Below are positions 8,368-17,149 of a DNA stretch of 44,851 bases, one piece after another. Source of the DNA: PALSA-612 sp964595575 (lineage in GTDB: Bacteria; Actinomycetota; Thermoleophilia; Gaiellales; Gaiellaceae); contig CAZQRA010000020.1 of the NCBI GenBank assembly GCA_964595575.1, positions 1 through 44,851 on the forward strand. Direction: 5' to 3'. The translations under genes were made by a program, and so were the position numbers. The notes beneath the pieces were generated by a model. That model was not told the DNA's origin. It did not search any database and worked only from the letters and a program-made list of their open reading frames with translations. Numbering within the stretch: the first letter of the stretch is position 1; each line of letters begins with the position of its first letter.

Positions 8368-9410
8368 CGCTCGCCGGCCATCCAGTAGAGCGCCACCGCC
8401 ACGGCGTAGGCGACAAGGAGGAGGACCCCCTCCCGGCTCAGCGCCCGCCGGTCCCAGGCGACGGCCATCACGAGCAGGGCTGCCCCGGCCATGGTGGCGA
8501 GCTCCACCGGCCGGAAGGCAAGGGAGAGCCCCGGGGCCACCGCCCAGGAGAGGAGCGCCACCGCCGGGGCCACGAAGAGGGTCACCTGGGCCCCGGAGGC
8601 GACCGCGATCTCGGCGGCGAGCTCGACCTTGCCCCGGCGGGCGATGACGACCGCCCCTCCGTGTTCGGCGGCGTTGCCGACGATGGCCACGATCACGGCG
8701 GCGATGAAGAACTCCGACATCCCCGCCTTGGCAGCGAACCCCTCCAGGGAGCGGACGAGGATCTCGCTGACGAGGGCGGTGGCCACGGTGGCGGCGGCGA
8801 GGACGACGAGGGAGAAGGGGAGCGTCCACTCCGTGTCGGGCTCGGTGGCGGCTGCCAGGTGCAGCCGGCGGTGGCGCCGCAAGCTGCGGACGGTCTGGAC
8901 GAGGTAGGCGAGGAGGAGGAGAGAGGCGACCGGGATGGTGGCCAGGGCGAGCGCCTGCCGGTCAGGATCCCCGCTCCAGCCGGGCACCGACGGCCCCAGG
9001 AAGAGGACGGTGGCGGCGAGGACGATGGCCAGGCCTCCCCACAGGGAGGTGCGGTCGACCCTCTTTCGGCCACGACCCAAAAGGAGGGCCATACCGAGGA
9101 CGAGGAGGAGGTTGGAGACGACGCTGCCGGCGATGGAGCCCCGCACCACGTCGGGAAGGCCGCTCCCCACCGCGAACAGGGAGATGATGAGCTCGGGGGC
9201 GTTGCCGAAGCTGGCGTTGAGGAAGCCGCCCACCCCCGGCCCGGTGTGCTCGGCGGCGTGCTCGGTGGCCTCGCCGATGAGCCAGGCCAGGGGAACGAGG
9301 GAGGCGGCGGAGACGGCGAACAGGGTCACCTCGCCGGCATGGAGGGCGAAGCGGAGGACGACGGTGGCGGGGACCAAGGCCAAGCTGGCCCAGAGCATCT
9401 TGCGGCCCAT
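8364..9410 (-). CDS. Calcium/proton exchanger of the CaCA superfamily
   Basis: The 348-residue integral membrane protein is predicted to exchange Ca2+ or a similar cation for protons across the cytoplasmic membrane. It has about eleven hydrophobic segments and the two inverted alpha-repeats that define CAX exchangers: SFGNAPELI in the first half and IVGNAAEHGGA in the second, each with the conserved acidic residue in the transport site. The region around residue 45 has the acidic/histidine EATEHAAEHTG motif common in this family. ATG 9410 gives a normal basic start (MGRK). A good promoter lies upstream at 9489-9517. Confidence 0.9.
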   Translation of the reverse strand: MGRKMLWASLALVPATVVLRFALHAGEVTLFAVSAASLVPLAWLIGEATEHAAEHTGPGVGGFLNASFGNAPELIISLFAVGSGLPDVVRGSIAGSVVSNLLLVLGMALLLGRGRKRVDRTSLWGGLAIVLAATVLFLGPSVPGWSGDPDRQALALATIPVASLLLLAYLVQTVRSLRRHRRLHLAAATEPDTEWTLPFSLVVLAAATVATALVSEILVRSLEGFAAKAGMSEFFIAAVIVAIVGNAAEHGGAVVIARRGKVELAAEIAVASGAQVTLFVAPAVALLSWAVAPGLSLAFRPVELATMAGAALLVMAVAWDRRALSREGVLLLVAYAVAVALYWMAGER

Positions 9411-9488
9411 GGCGGCTACCCTACCCGGCTCGTCCCCTGCCCTCCCCGGGGACCTCGGGGGCTCGGTCGAGGAAAGGGCGTCCTCCGC

Positions 9489-9517
9489 CCCATAGCGTCC
9501 GCAGGCGGTGTTGTCAA
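9489..9517 (-). promoter_or_regulatory. Predicted sigma-70-type promoter of the cation exchanger
   Basis: Read on the minus strand, TTGACA (9517-9512) is followed by a 17-nt spacer and TATGGG (9494-9489). The -35 hexamer is perfect. It would start transcription about 70-75 nt before the exchanger ATG. Confidence 0.55.
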
Positions 9518-9557
9518 GCCTTGCGGCAGCCCCCTCCCTCCCCTCACAATCTGACTC

Positions 9558-9971
9558 GTGGACAGTCGACCTGCCGTCGCCGACAGCCTTCCCCTGCGCC
9601 CCCAGGACGAGGTGCGCTGTCGGCGCTGCGAGGTCCACTGCGACAAGGTGGTGTACCCGGCGGCCTGCCTGGAGCGGTCGTGCCCCTTCCTCTACGCCTA
9701 CGAGGCCTTCGGCCATACCTACATCGGCTGCATGCAGAAGGTGTACGACTGCGAGATCGACCTCGATCTCCTCCGGGCGGCCGAGCGCAGGCGGGCGGGG
9801 TTCGGGCCGGTGCGGGCGACCCGCAACCCCTTGCCGATGTGCAAAGCCGAGGTCGTCCCCTGCTACGGAGGTCGCCAGAGCGAGCTCGGCTGCCTCAACC
9901 CCGAGTTCCTCGAGCTTCCCCTGGGCGAGCCCGCCTTCCGGGTGGTGAGTCGCCTCCGACAGGACGCCTAG
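9558..9971 (+). CDS. Cysteine-rich protein of unknown function
   Basis: I do not recognise a named family. The 137-residue product contains ten cysteines: a CRRCEVHC cluster near residue 20, then a run of singles through IGCMQKVYDC, and three more in the second half (PMC, VPC, LGC). There is no signal peptide or membrane segment, so it is probably cytoplasmic, and the spacing suits metal or iron-sulfur binding, though this is inference. GTG 9558 is the first start compatible with the CRRC region. It is followed after 5 nt by the convergent PfkB kinase. The regular amino-acid composition and dense conserved-looking cysteines argue for a real gene. Confidence 0.7.
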   Translation: MDSRPAVADSLPLRPQDEVRCRRCEVHCDKVVYPAACLERSCPFLYAYEAFGHTYIGCMQKVYDCEIDLDLLRAAERRRAGFGPVRATRNPLPMCKAEVVPCYGGRQSELGCLNPEFLELPLGEPAFRVVSRLRQDA

Positions 9972-9976
9972 TCGCC

Positions 9977-10909
9977 TCACAGACCGGCGCGGGCCAGGGC
10001 TTCTGCGATCCCGGGCAGCCCCTCCGTGGCCCCCACCGCGGTCGTGGCCAGGGCTCCGTAGGCGTTGGCTAGGCGGGCGGCCTTCTCCAGAGGCCACCCC
10101 TGGAGCTTGCCGTAGAGGAGGCCGGCCACGAAGGCATCGCCTGCCCCCGTCCCGTCTACCGCCCGCACGGGCAGAGGCTCGATCCTCCCCTCGAACCCCT
10201 CGCCGGCCACGTAGGCGCCCTGGGCTCCCAGCTTGATCGCCACCTCCCGCACGCCCCGACGGCGAAACCAGGCCGCAGCCGCCCCCGGGTCCCGCTCCCC
10301 GGAGATGGCGCCGGCCTCGGCCAGGCTGGGGGCGACGAGGTCGAGGTAGGGGAGGCAGGGCTCCACCCGCTGCCAGCGTCCGCTCGGGTCGTAGACCGTG
10401 TCCAGGGAGGTGTAGAGGCCCCGCTCCTGGGCCTGGCGCAGGATCGCCGCCGTCGGCTCCCCGTCCAGCGCGGGCATGACCAGCGCCCCTGCCACGTGGA
10501 GGGCGCGCCCGGCGTAGAGGAGCTCGGGGTCGATCTCCTCGGCGCGGAGGGCCCCGTTGGCGCCCGGAGAGTGGAGGAAGGTGCGCTCGCCGGCGCTGTC
10601 CACCAGGGCGACCGTGGCCGAGGTGGGCGCCGCCGGGTCGCGGAGGACGCCCCTGCGGTCGATCCCCCGCCGGTCGAGGAGGGAGAGCAGGAAGTCGCCC
10701 AAGGGATCGGCTCCCACCTTCCCCACCACCGAGGAGGAAAGCCCGAGGCGGGCAAGGCCGGTGGCCGTGTTGAGGGCGCAGCCGCCGCCCCGCAGCGACA
10801 CCTCCTCCATGAGCACGACCACCCCCCGGGGCAGCTCGTCGACCGGCCGCGCGATCAGGTCGGCGACCAGGATCCCCAGGCAGACAACGTCGGGCATGGC
10901 TTGCGACAT
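9977..10909 (-). CDS. PfkB/ribokinase-family carbohydrate kinase
   Basis: This is predicted to phosphorylate a sugar or nucleoside with ATP. The 310-residue product has the N-terminal glycine motif RGGGCALNTATGLARLG and the C-terminal PfkB signature DGTGAGDAF (252-260), whose D258 is the catalytic base. The substrate cannot be read from sequence; no sugar pathway genes adjoin it. The nearest neighbour is a divergent Tat-exported solute-binding protein with a tandem 16-bp repeat between them. ATG 10909 (MSQAMPDVVCLG) is used; the internal ATG four codons later is equally possible. Confidence 0.88.
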   Translation of the reverse strand: MSQAMPDVVCLGILVADLIARPVDELPRGVVVLMEEVSLRGGGCALNTATGLARLGLSSSVVGKVGADPLGDFLLSLLDRRGIDRRGVLRDPAAPTSATVALVDSAGERTFLHSPGANGALRAEEIDPELLYAGRALHVAGALVMPALDGEPTAAILRQAQERGLYTSLDTVYDPSGRWQRVEPCLPYLDLVAPSLAEAGAISGERDPGAAAAWFRRRGVREVAIKLGAQGAYVAGEGFEGRIEPLPVRAVDGTGAGDAFVAGLLYGKLQGWPLEKAARLANAYGALATTAVGATEGLPGIAEALARAGL

Positions 10910-10952
10910 GATGAGCGCGATCGGCGTCGGTCGCGACCTCCCCTTCTGCTAC

Positions 10953-10984
10953 TTCATAGGCCAGCTGATTCATAGGCCAGCTGA
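10953..10984. repeat. Perfect 16-bp tandem repeat (two copies)
   Basis: TTCATAGGCCAGCTGA occurs twice head to tail, at 10953-10968 and 10969-10984, with no mismatch. It contains the palindrome CAGCTG. It sits in the gap between the divergent sugar kinase and solute-binding protein genes, so it may be a double operator; a slippage duplication is the simpler alternative. Confidence 0.8.
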
Positions 10985-11040
10985 TGGGCCAGGAGGGGCG
11001 AGCTTGGCAAGCCCTGGAGCCGGGAGGGAGGAGAGGCACC

Positions 11041-12225
11041 ATGGAGGAGGACACGGTCGTCGTCGAGGAGCTGAGCGAGGCGGGGCTCACCCGCCGCCGG
11101 CTCGTGGCCGCGGCTGCCGCCGGCCTGGGCCTGGGGGCCCTGGGATCGCTCGTGGTCGAGGAGGCCTCGGCAGGGAGCAGGGGCCTGGACGTCGTTCGCT
11201 GGGTGTCGCCTCGGGGCAGCCTGGAGGTGATGGACGACTACAACCTGGTCGTCCCCATCGCCCTCGGCTACTTCCGCAGGCTGGGGATCGACGCCCGGCT
11301 CGTCGCCGGTTCCGGCCGCAACGAGCTGCAGCTTGTCGCCGCCAAGCGCGTGGACGTGGGCTACGCCGCGCCGGGGGTGATGACGGCGGCCATCGACGCC
11401 GGCCTACCTGTGATTTCCGTGTGGCAGCAGTGTCGGACCCAGGTGCTCGGCTTAGCCTTGCCCGCACGGAGCACGATCGCCCATCCCCGCCAGCTCAAGG
11501 GCAAGACCATCTCCCTCCTCACCATGGAGTGGAAGCCGATGGTCGATCCCCTCTTGGCCGAGGTGGGGGTCGACCCCAGGTCGGCCAGGTACCGGGAGCT
11601 CGGGCCCCGGTGGATCCAGGCGGTGGCCCTCGAGCTCGTCGACGCCGGGCTGGTGTGGGAGGGGCTGAGGGCTCGGCTCCAGGCTGCGGCCGGCCTCGTC
11701 GGCTCAGGCCTCGACCTCAAGTTCCTCATGGGAAGGGAGTGGGGATCGCGGCTGCCGGCGAATGGCTACCAGGTGCGGCTGGCCGACCTGGACGACGACA
11801 AGAAACGCGACGTCTACATCCGCTTCCTGGCCGGGGTGGTCATGGGGCTCGAGTTCGCCCGAGCGAACCCGCGGGCGGCGGCCCAGATCACGTACGAGCG
11901 CTACCCTGGCCTCCAGAGGCTGATCGCCCCCCAGGTGGCTCTGGAGTGGATGCTCCAGTTGGCAACTAGCTACCACGCCTCCCGTCGCAGGCCGCCGTAC
12001 CTCTACGGCTGGCACGACCTCGCGGGATGGCGTAGGTACCTGGCGATCCTGGTCAAGCTCGGGCAGATCGGAGCCCCGTTGACCGTCTCCGACCTCCTCA
12101 CCAACGACCTCGTCAGGGCGGCCAACGCCAGGGCCGACAAGGCCAGGGCCGCGCGGGACGCCAAGGCCTTCAGGTTGAGCGAAGCCTTCCGGAGGACGAC
12201 CATCCCCAAGGGCCTGCCGCTGTAG
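11041..12225 (+). CDS. Tat-exported ABC transporter solute-binding protein (NMT1/SsuA-like)
   Basis: The 394-residue product has a twin-arginine-type signal (TRRRLVAAAAAGLGLGALGSL, about residues 17-37) and a periplasmic-binding-protein type II fold resembling aliphatic sulfonate or thiamine-precursor binding proteins (SPRGSLEVMDDYNLVVPIALGYF at the first strand and helix, then KRVDVGYAAPG). The ATG at 11041 is chosen over an upstream in-frame ATG (10984) because GGGAGGAG lies just before it and it puts the twin arginine at a normal distance. The ligand is unknown. No permease or ATPase gene adjoins it, so it is an orphan component that must use a transporter encoded elsewhere or act as a sensor. 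Confidence 0.75.
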   Translation: MEEDTVVVEELSEAGLTRRRLVAAAAAGLGLGALGSLVVEEASAGSRGLDVVRWVSPRGSLEVMDDYNLVVPIALGYFRRLGIDARLVAGSGRNELQLVAAKRVDVGYAAPGVMTAAIDAGLPVISVWQQCRTQVLGLALPARSTIAHPRQLKGKTISLLTMEWKPMVDPLLAEVGVDPRSARYRELGPRWIQAVALELVDAGLVWEGLRARLQAAAGLVGSGLDLKFLMGREWGSRLPANGYQVRLADLDDDKKRDVYIRFLAGVVMGLEFARANPRAAAQITYERYPGLQRLIAPQVALEWMLQLATSYHASRRRPPYLYGWHDLAGWRRYLAILVKLGQIGAPLTVSDLLTNDLVRAANARADKARAARDAKAFRLSEAFRRTTIPKGLPL

Positions 12226-12276
12226 CGATCGGGCACCCGTCGGCGCTCGAGACGAAGGCCGCCTGAAGAGCCAGGG

Positions 12277-13664
12277 TCAGGCGAAGATGTCGTGGGCCGT
12301 GACGGCGAGGTCGGGCCGGCCGTCGACCACCTCGCGGGCGCACACGGCAAGGCGGACGTCGCGGCGCACCCGGGGCAGGGCGAGCGCCTTCCTCTGGAGC
12401 TCGCGCGCTACAGCGGCCCCGTCCACGCGGCGCGCCCACGTTGCCTCGCCGACGAGGATCGCCTCCCGCGCCCTCCCTGCGAGGACGACGGCGTCGATCT
12501 CCACCCCGTCCTCGGCCGCCGTCCAGAAGGGGCCGACGGCGACGACATCGGGCGCCAGCGAGCCCTCCTCGGCCAGCCGTCGCAGGTGCTCCCGGAAGGC
12601 CACCTCGTACCGGGGCCCCATGTGGTCGTCGATCTCCTGGAGCAGGACGGGGAGGATGCTCTTCCCCAGCCCTCGCTCGATCTCGGCCTGGTGGCGGGCG
12701 ACGATGGCGAGCCAGAAGGCGAGGAAGTTGTCGGCGATCCGGTAGAGCCGCCGCCGCGTGCGTCGTGGATCCTCGGTCGCGGGGGCGACCCGCTCCACCA
12801 GCCTCAGCTCGATCAGCCGCTCGAGGGTGCGGGTGGGGTCGGCGCGCACCGCGTCCGCGATCTCGTTGTGCTTGGTTCTGCCCGCAGCGATAGCGTAGAG
12901 CACCTGGCGCGCGAGATCGCCGGCGTCCCCTTCGGTGGCGAGAACGAGCTGCCCCTCGGTGAGGAGAGGCGCCGCCGGTCGACAGACGAGGTCGAGGAGG
13001 TTCCGACGGACGCTGCGGCTCTGGTCCCACCAGCGCAGGTAGAGGGGCACTCCGCCCACGATCCCGAAGACGAGCGCCCGCTCGCCGGGCGAGAGCCTGG
13101 GGAGCATGGCCGCCGCCTCGTGGGGCCGAAAAGGATGGACGGGGAGCGACAGGTCGACCCGCCCGTACAGGGGGGCACGCTCCTCAGCATGGCGTACATG
13201 GTGCGCACTGCCGAGCCGCACAGGAGCAGGCGAAGCTGCGAGGTGGAGCCGATGCGATCCCAGGCCGCTCGGATCACGCTGGGAAGCTCGGGACTCGTGG
13301 CCATGAGCTCGGGGAACTCGTCGAGCACGAGCAGGAGCGGCTCGGAGCGGGCGGCGCGGGCAGTGGACTCGAGCAGGTCTGCCCAGTCTCGGAACGGGTT
13401 GACGACGAGGTCGCGGTCCTGAAGAAGCGACGAGGCGGCCAGCGACAAGGCCCGAAGCTCGTCCGCGACCGGGCGGCGGCTGCCGGTATGGAAGAGGGTC
13501 CTGCGGCCGCTGGCAAAGCGCTGGATGAGAGCCGTCTTGCCCACCCGCCGCCTGCCCCAGACCACGGCCAGTCGAGGCCCTCGTCGCTCCCACCACTGGG
13601 AAAGAGCGCGAAGCTCCTGCTCCCGGTTGACGAACGACCCGTCCAGGAAGCCCTCTCCGCTCAT
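12277..13664 (-). pseudogene. Archaeal-type ATPase with C-terminal DUF234 nuclease-like domain, one frameshift
   Basis: This family combines a STAND-like P-loop ATPase with a C-terminal DUF234 domain of the PD-(D/E)XK fold; the biological role is not established. The frame from ATG 13664 gives FVNREQEL, the Walker A GRRRVGKTALIQRF and the Walker B-like LLLVLDEFPELM, then runs to about 13184. There a missing base shifts to the frame that continues ERAPLYGRVDLSLPVHPF, the winged-helix region and the DUF234 domain (EIDAVVLAGRAREAILVGEA), ending at 12277. Restoring one base in CTGAG-GAGCGT joins the two halves into a normal protein of about 462 residues. It could be a decayed gene or a sequence error; other genes in the island show similar lesions. 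Confidence 0.8.
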
Positions 13665-13688
13665 GACCCGAGGATACAAGCAGGAAGA

Positions 13689-13735
13689 GTCGCCGACATT
13701 CAATGTCGGCGACACTTGATGTCGGCTACATCAAG
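13689..13735. repeat. Long perfect palindrome plus second inverted repeat, operator candidate
   Basis: GTCGCCGACATT (13689-13700) and its exact complement AATGTCGGCGAC (13702-13713) form a 12-bp palindrome around one central base. Immediately beside it CTTGATGT (13715-13722) and ACATCAAG (13728-13735) form a second inverted repeat with a 5-nt centre. The core TGTCGGC recurs in each unit at a spacing of about 16-17 nt. The block lies 25-71 nt upstream of the DUF234 ATPase start on the minus strand and 43 nt downstream of the DUF499 stop, so it may be the ATPase's operator/promoter or a hairpin separating the two genes. Confidence 0.75.
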
Positions 13736-13777
13736 CGTCGGCGACCTCCCGCGCAGGCACCATCGAGGCGCCGGCCC

Positions 13778-16555
13778 TCAGTCCTCCTCGCCCTCGACCT
13801 CCAGGCTCTCGGTCAGCCCGAGGTCGGCGAGGGCCTGGCGGACGTCCTCGGCTCGCTCCTCGTAGAGGCCCTGGGGCGGGCGGGCCTCGAGCTCGACCGA
13901 GAGCTTCACGCCCCCCTCGGGGACGAGGCGGGAGACCACCTTGGTGTAGAAGGTCGTCCACTTTTGCGGAGGCACCTCGCCCTGCCAGCGCAGGGAGCGC
14001 ACCTTCTTGCCAGTGAAGAGGGGCTCTTGCCGGGCCTCCACCGCTCCCCCAGCCGGCGCGCCGGCGGGAGCGGCCTCCTGGGCGGGTGCCGGCGCCTCCT
14101 CGCTCGGGGCCGCCTCCAGGAGACGCCGGGCCTCCTCGGCGGGGAGCAGCACTACCTGGTCGGAGATGTCCACGTCCTCGGCAGCGAGGCCCTCGCCGAG
14201 GACGACCCGGATGTAGGCGCCGTCCCCGCGGACGGCGTAGCCGAAGAGCGCCTCCCGGACGCCGCGGGCGACCGTCTCCTTGAGCGCCTCCGACCGGGCC
14301 AGGCGGGGGAAGACGGGCGAGGCGTACACGGCGTCCCGGAGGGCCTTCGTCGACCACTCCCTCTGGCTCTTGGGCCACGCCTGGACGACGCGGCTGGGGG
14401 CGAGGGACTCGGTGAGCTCGTCCCGCTGGCGAAGCCGGGCCTGGACGAGCGCCATCATCGACTCCGCCGCGCTGGAGTGGAGAAGGCCGAGATCCTCCTC
14501 CGCAAGCTCGCCGTCGGCTCCCAGGAAGGCGAGTCGATGGTAGGAGCGCCACACCGCCTCCACGAGGTCCCGCTCGGCCCGCTTCTGCTGCTCGGCGAGC
14601 TGCCGCCGGCTGTCCTCGTCGAGCTCGAGGGAGGGAGCCTCGTCGGCCAGGGCTTTCCAAGCCCGCGCCCGGCGGGCGGCCTCGAGCAGGTTGCCGGCGG
14701 CGTCGGGGAGGGCGAACACGAGCGCGTTCTTGAAGACGCGGGCGCTCGCGCCCTTCTCGGCCAGCGCGCGGCGGACGAACGTCCTCGCCTCGTCGCCGAC
14801 GCCTCTCGTCGGGTCGAGGTAGACGAGCTGGAGCGCTGGGATGTCGGGAATCTGGGCCGTGTCCTCCGGGAAGGGACAGAGCTCGAACGGCCAAGCGACT
14901 CCTTGCTTGGAGGCGAACACCCTCCGGATCGCCGCCCGCGCCTCCTCCTCGACCTGGTGCGCGTCGAGCGCCGCCCGCCGGTCGGCGAGCAGCTTGTTGA
15001 GGTTGGGTCGGATCGAGAACCGGTAGCGGTTCCCCTCCCAGCCGAGGTAGTAGCAGGTGTCCTGGAGGGCCTCCAGGGCCGTCTCGACATAGCCGATGTC
15101 GAGCTCGGGCTCGCCCACCGCCAGGCGAAGCTCAGGAACCGTCGCCTCCTGCCGCTGCTGGCCGCCGCTCGACTCGAAGAAGAGGGCAGTCGCCACCTTC
15201 TGGTGGAGCCGCAGCCGCCTGAGCGTCTCTGGAGCCTCGCCGTCGAGCCGGGCGGCGTGCGACTCCTCGCCGGCGATGTCGGCCAGGATGGCTGCCTGCA
15301 GGCGCTCCTCGCCCAGCTGGTCGAGCACCGAGGCGCGGAAGAACTGGTCGTCGAGGGGCGCCGTCCCCAGAGCGATCAGAGGGTCTGCGTGGGCGCCCTT
15401 GAACCCGTCCTCGTAGGCGTCCGCCACCCACTGGGCGAGCAGGCGCAAGATGCCCCGCGTCCGCTGGAACGAGTGCAGCGTCTGCCACTTGCGCTCGAAC
15501 ACCGACAGCACGGTGGGGTGGAAGGGGTAGGTAGCGGCGAACGTCTCCTCCGCCCGGTCGATGGGGAACCAGACGGGAAGCTGCTCGCGGTGGTCCTGGA
15601 TCCAGCGGGCGTAGGCGCGGGCCGTGTCCCGAATCTGGTCGGGGGAGCCCACGGAGTCGAACAGCCGCCGGCGCACGATCTCGGGGATCTCGAGGTCTCG
15701 GGCGAGCAGGTAGGGCTCGGCCACGCGCGTCGTCGCCTTCGCCAGCCGGTTGAAGTCCTGCTCGTCCTCGGCCGACATCTCCTCCTCCGACTTGGGCAGC
15801 GAGACGACGACGACCAGCCGGTCGCGGCCGTCGGCAAAGCCGGTCAGCTCCCGCACGAACTCGTAGAACTGGGACGAAAGCGTCGAGTCGCCCACCTTGA
15901 CGGCCCGCGCCTTGGTGACGAAGGCCATGGTCTCGTCCATGAGGATGAGCACCGGCCGGTCGGAGGGGATGAAGCGCGCGATCACATCCTCGCCGGGGGC
16001 GACCCGGGCCTCGTCCTCGGCGCGCACGGCCTCGAACAGCTCGGGACGGCCCGTCTCGCGCGCGAGCTGCCAGGCGATCTCGCCCCAGGGCGTCAGCCTC
16101 GGCGGCTCGCCATCTCCGCCCCGGCCCGAGACCGCGGAGAAGCTTGTCCCCACGAACACGGCCGTGGCCGCCTGCGGCACCGCCTCGATGCGGGCGTGGT
16201 CGAGCAGGTCGCGAACGCCCAGGAGTTCCGACGCCGCCGGGCCGAGCCGAGCCAGGTGGTAGAGGAGCGTGAGGGCGTGCGTCTTGCCGCCCCCGAACTG
16301 GGTCGTCAGGTTGAGGACGGCGTTCGCGCCCTGGCGCTCACCCGCCAGCCGCCGGATCGCCTCCCCGGCGAACCGCTTGAGGCCCTCGGTGACGAACGTG
16401 CGGGCGAGGAAGCGCTCGGCCTCGCAGTACTCCGGAGGCGCGTCGCCGGCGACAACGTGGTCGAGATGGACGGCGAACTGGGCCGCGTCGAGCGGCGCCC
16501 GCCTGCGCAGATCCTCCCGGGGCGTCGCGACCTTGTACCAGGGTGTCAGCGCCAT
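13778..16555 (-). CDS. DUF499-family P-loop ATPase of a defence gene cluster
   Basis: The 925-residue product is a large AAA-type ATPase of the DUF499 family, which is repeatedly found next to DUF1156 methylases and helicases in bacterial and archaeal defence islands. The N-terminal region has the Walker A variant TTQFGGGKTHALT (residues 84-96) and a Walker B PVLILMDETMAFV; the C-terminal third ends in a charged, glutamate-rich segment. A proline/alanine-rich linker sits around residue 790. The exact biochemical role is unknown; coupling ATP hydrolysis to DNA recognition or complex assembly is inferred from the family. It starts 7 nt after the broken AAA gene, in one operon with the methylase. 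Confidence 0.85.
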   Translation of the reverse strand: MALTPWYKVATPREDLRRRAPLDAAQFAVHLDHVVAGDAPPEYCEAERFLARTFVTEGLKRFAGEAIRRLAGERQGANAVLNLTTQFGGGKTHALTLLYHLARLGPAASELLGVRDLLDHARIEAVPQAATAVFVGTSFSAVSGRGGDGEPPRLTPWGEIAWQLARETGRPELFEAVRAEDEARVAPGEDVIARFIPSDRPVLILMDETMAFVTKARAVKVGDSTLSSQFYEFVRELTGFADGRDRLVVVVSLPKSEEEMSAEDEQDFNRLAKATTRVAEPYLLARDLEIPEIVRRRLFDSVGSPDQIRDTARAYARWIQDHREQLPVWFPIDRAEETFAATYPFHPTVLSVFERKWQTLHSFQRTRGILRLLAQWVADAYEDGFKGAHADPLIALGTAPLDDQFFRASVLDQLGEERLQAAILADIAGEESHAARLDGEAPETLRRLRLHQKVATALFFESSGGQQRQEATVPELRLAVGEPELDIGYVETALEALQDTCYYLGWEGNRYRFSIRPNLNKLLADRRAALDAHQVEEEARAAIRRVFASKQGVAWPFELCPFPEDTAQIPDIPALQLVYLDPTRGVGDEARTFVRRALAEKGASARVFKNALVFALPDAAGNLLEAARRARAWKALADEAPSLELDEDSRRQLAEQQKRAERDLVEAVWRSYHRLAFLGADGELAEEDLGLLHSSAAESMMALVQARLRQRDELTESLAPSRVVQAWPKSQREWSTKALRDAVYASPVFPRLARSEALKETVARGVREALFGYAVRGDGAYIRVVLGEGLAAEDVDISDQVVLLPAEEARRLLEAAPSEEAPAPAQEAAPAGAPAGGAVEARQEPLFTGKKVRSLRWQGEVPPQKWTTFYTKVVSRLVPEGGVKLSVELEARPPQGLYEERAEDVRQALADLGLTESLEVEGEED

Positions 16556-16562
16556 GCCCGAG

Positions 16563-17149
16563 TCATTCCTCGCGCACTCGCTCGAAGAGGTCCTCGTTGA
16601 TCGGCCTGCGGCGGCGGGCCGAGGGGAGCCAGCGCGAGTGGCCTCCAGCTCGCCAGGGCAAGGCGTTCTCGACGGCGATCCATCGCTCCTCGTCGCGGAG
16701 AGCGTAGACGTCGCGTACGGCGGGATCGATGTCCGAGTCCTCGCTCACGACGACGGCCACGTCGAAGAGACCCTTGTTGCCCCAGCGGACGAGGTCGAGG
16801 GAGCGCTGCCTGATCCCGTACCGGCACGCGGAGCGTGGCCCCCTGACGAGGTTCTCCGGCAGGTCGACCTCGAGCGCGATCTCGAAGTCATCGCGCCGGC
16901 GCATCCAGGTGAGATCCTCGAAGTCGTCGGCTCGATCCTCCACGGCCTTTGCGGGTCCGTCGCGAAGGACGTCGCCGACGCAGCGAAGCGCGTCCAGGAA
17001 CGAGGACTTGCCGCTCGCGTTGGGCCCACGAGGACGGCGAAGGGGCGGAGCCTCACGCTGACGAACTCGAGGCAGCGGAAGCCGAGCACCTCCACCGACG
17101 AGATGAGGCGGCTCTCCTCGGGCTGGACGATGGGGGCGACCTGGGCCAC
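16563..17149 (-). pseudogene. AAA/RecF-like ATPase remnant, frameshifted at Walker A and truncated
   Basis: From GTG 17149 the frame gives a typical opening of an overcoming-lysogeny/RecF-type ATPase (SRLISSVEVLGFRCLEFVSV, then RPFAVLVGP). Within the Walker A loop a base is missing (GGCCC-AACGCG, about 17025), and the sequence continues in another frame as NASGKSSFLDALRCVGDVL to a stop at 16563. Even when repaired the product would be about 196 residues, roughly half the normal size, and lacks a Walker B and the signature motif, so the rest of the ATPase has been lost. The GTG overlaps the methylase stop (TAGTG), so it was translationally coupled to it. Confidence 0.75.

Noticed and set aside
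13703..16600. A 965-codon open frame antisense to the DUF499 gene, and many similar long antisense frames elsewhere
   Set aside because: High GC at third positions creates long open frames opposite real genes. Their products are low-complexity and rich in Arg, Gly, Pro, Leu and Val, with no recognisable domain, while the opposite strand has clear motifs.
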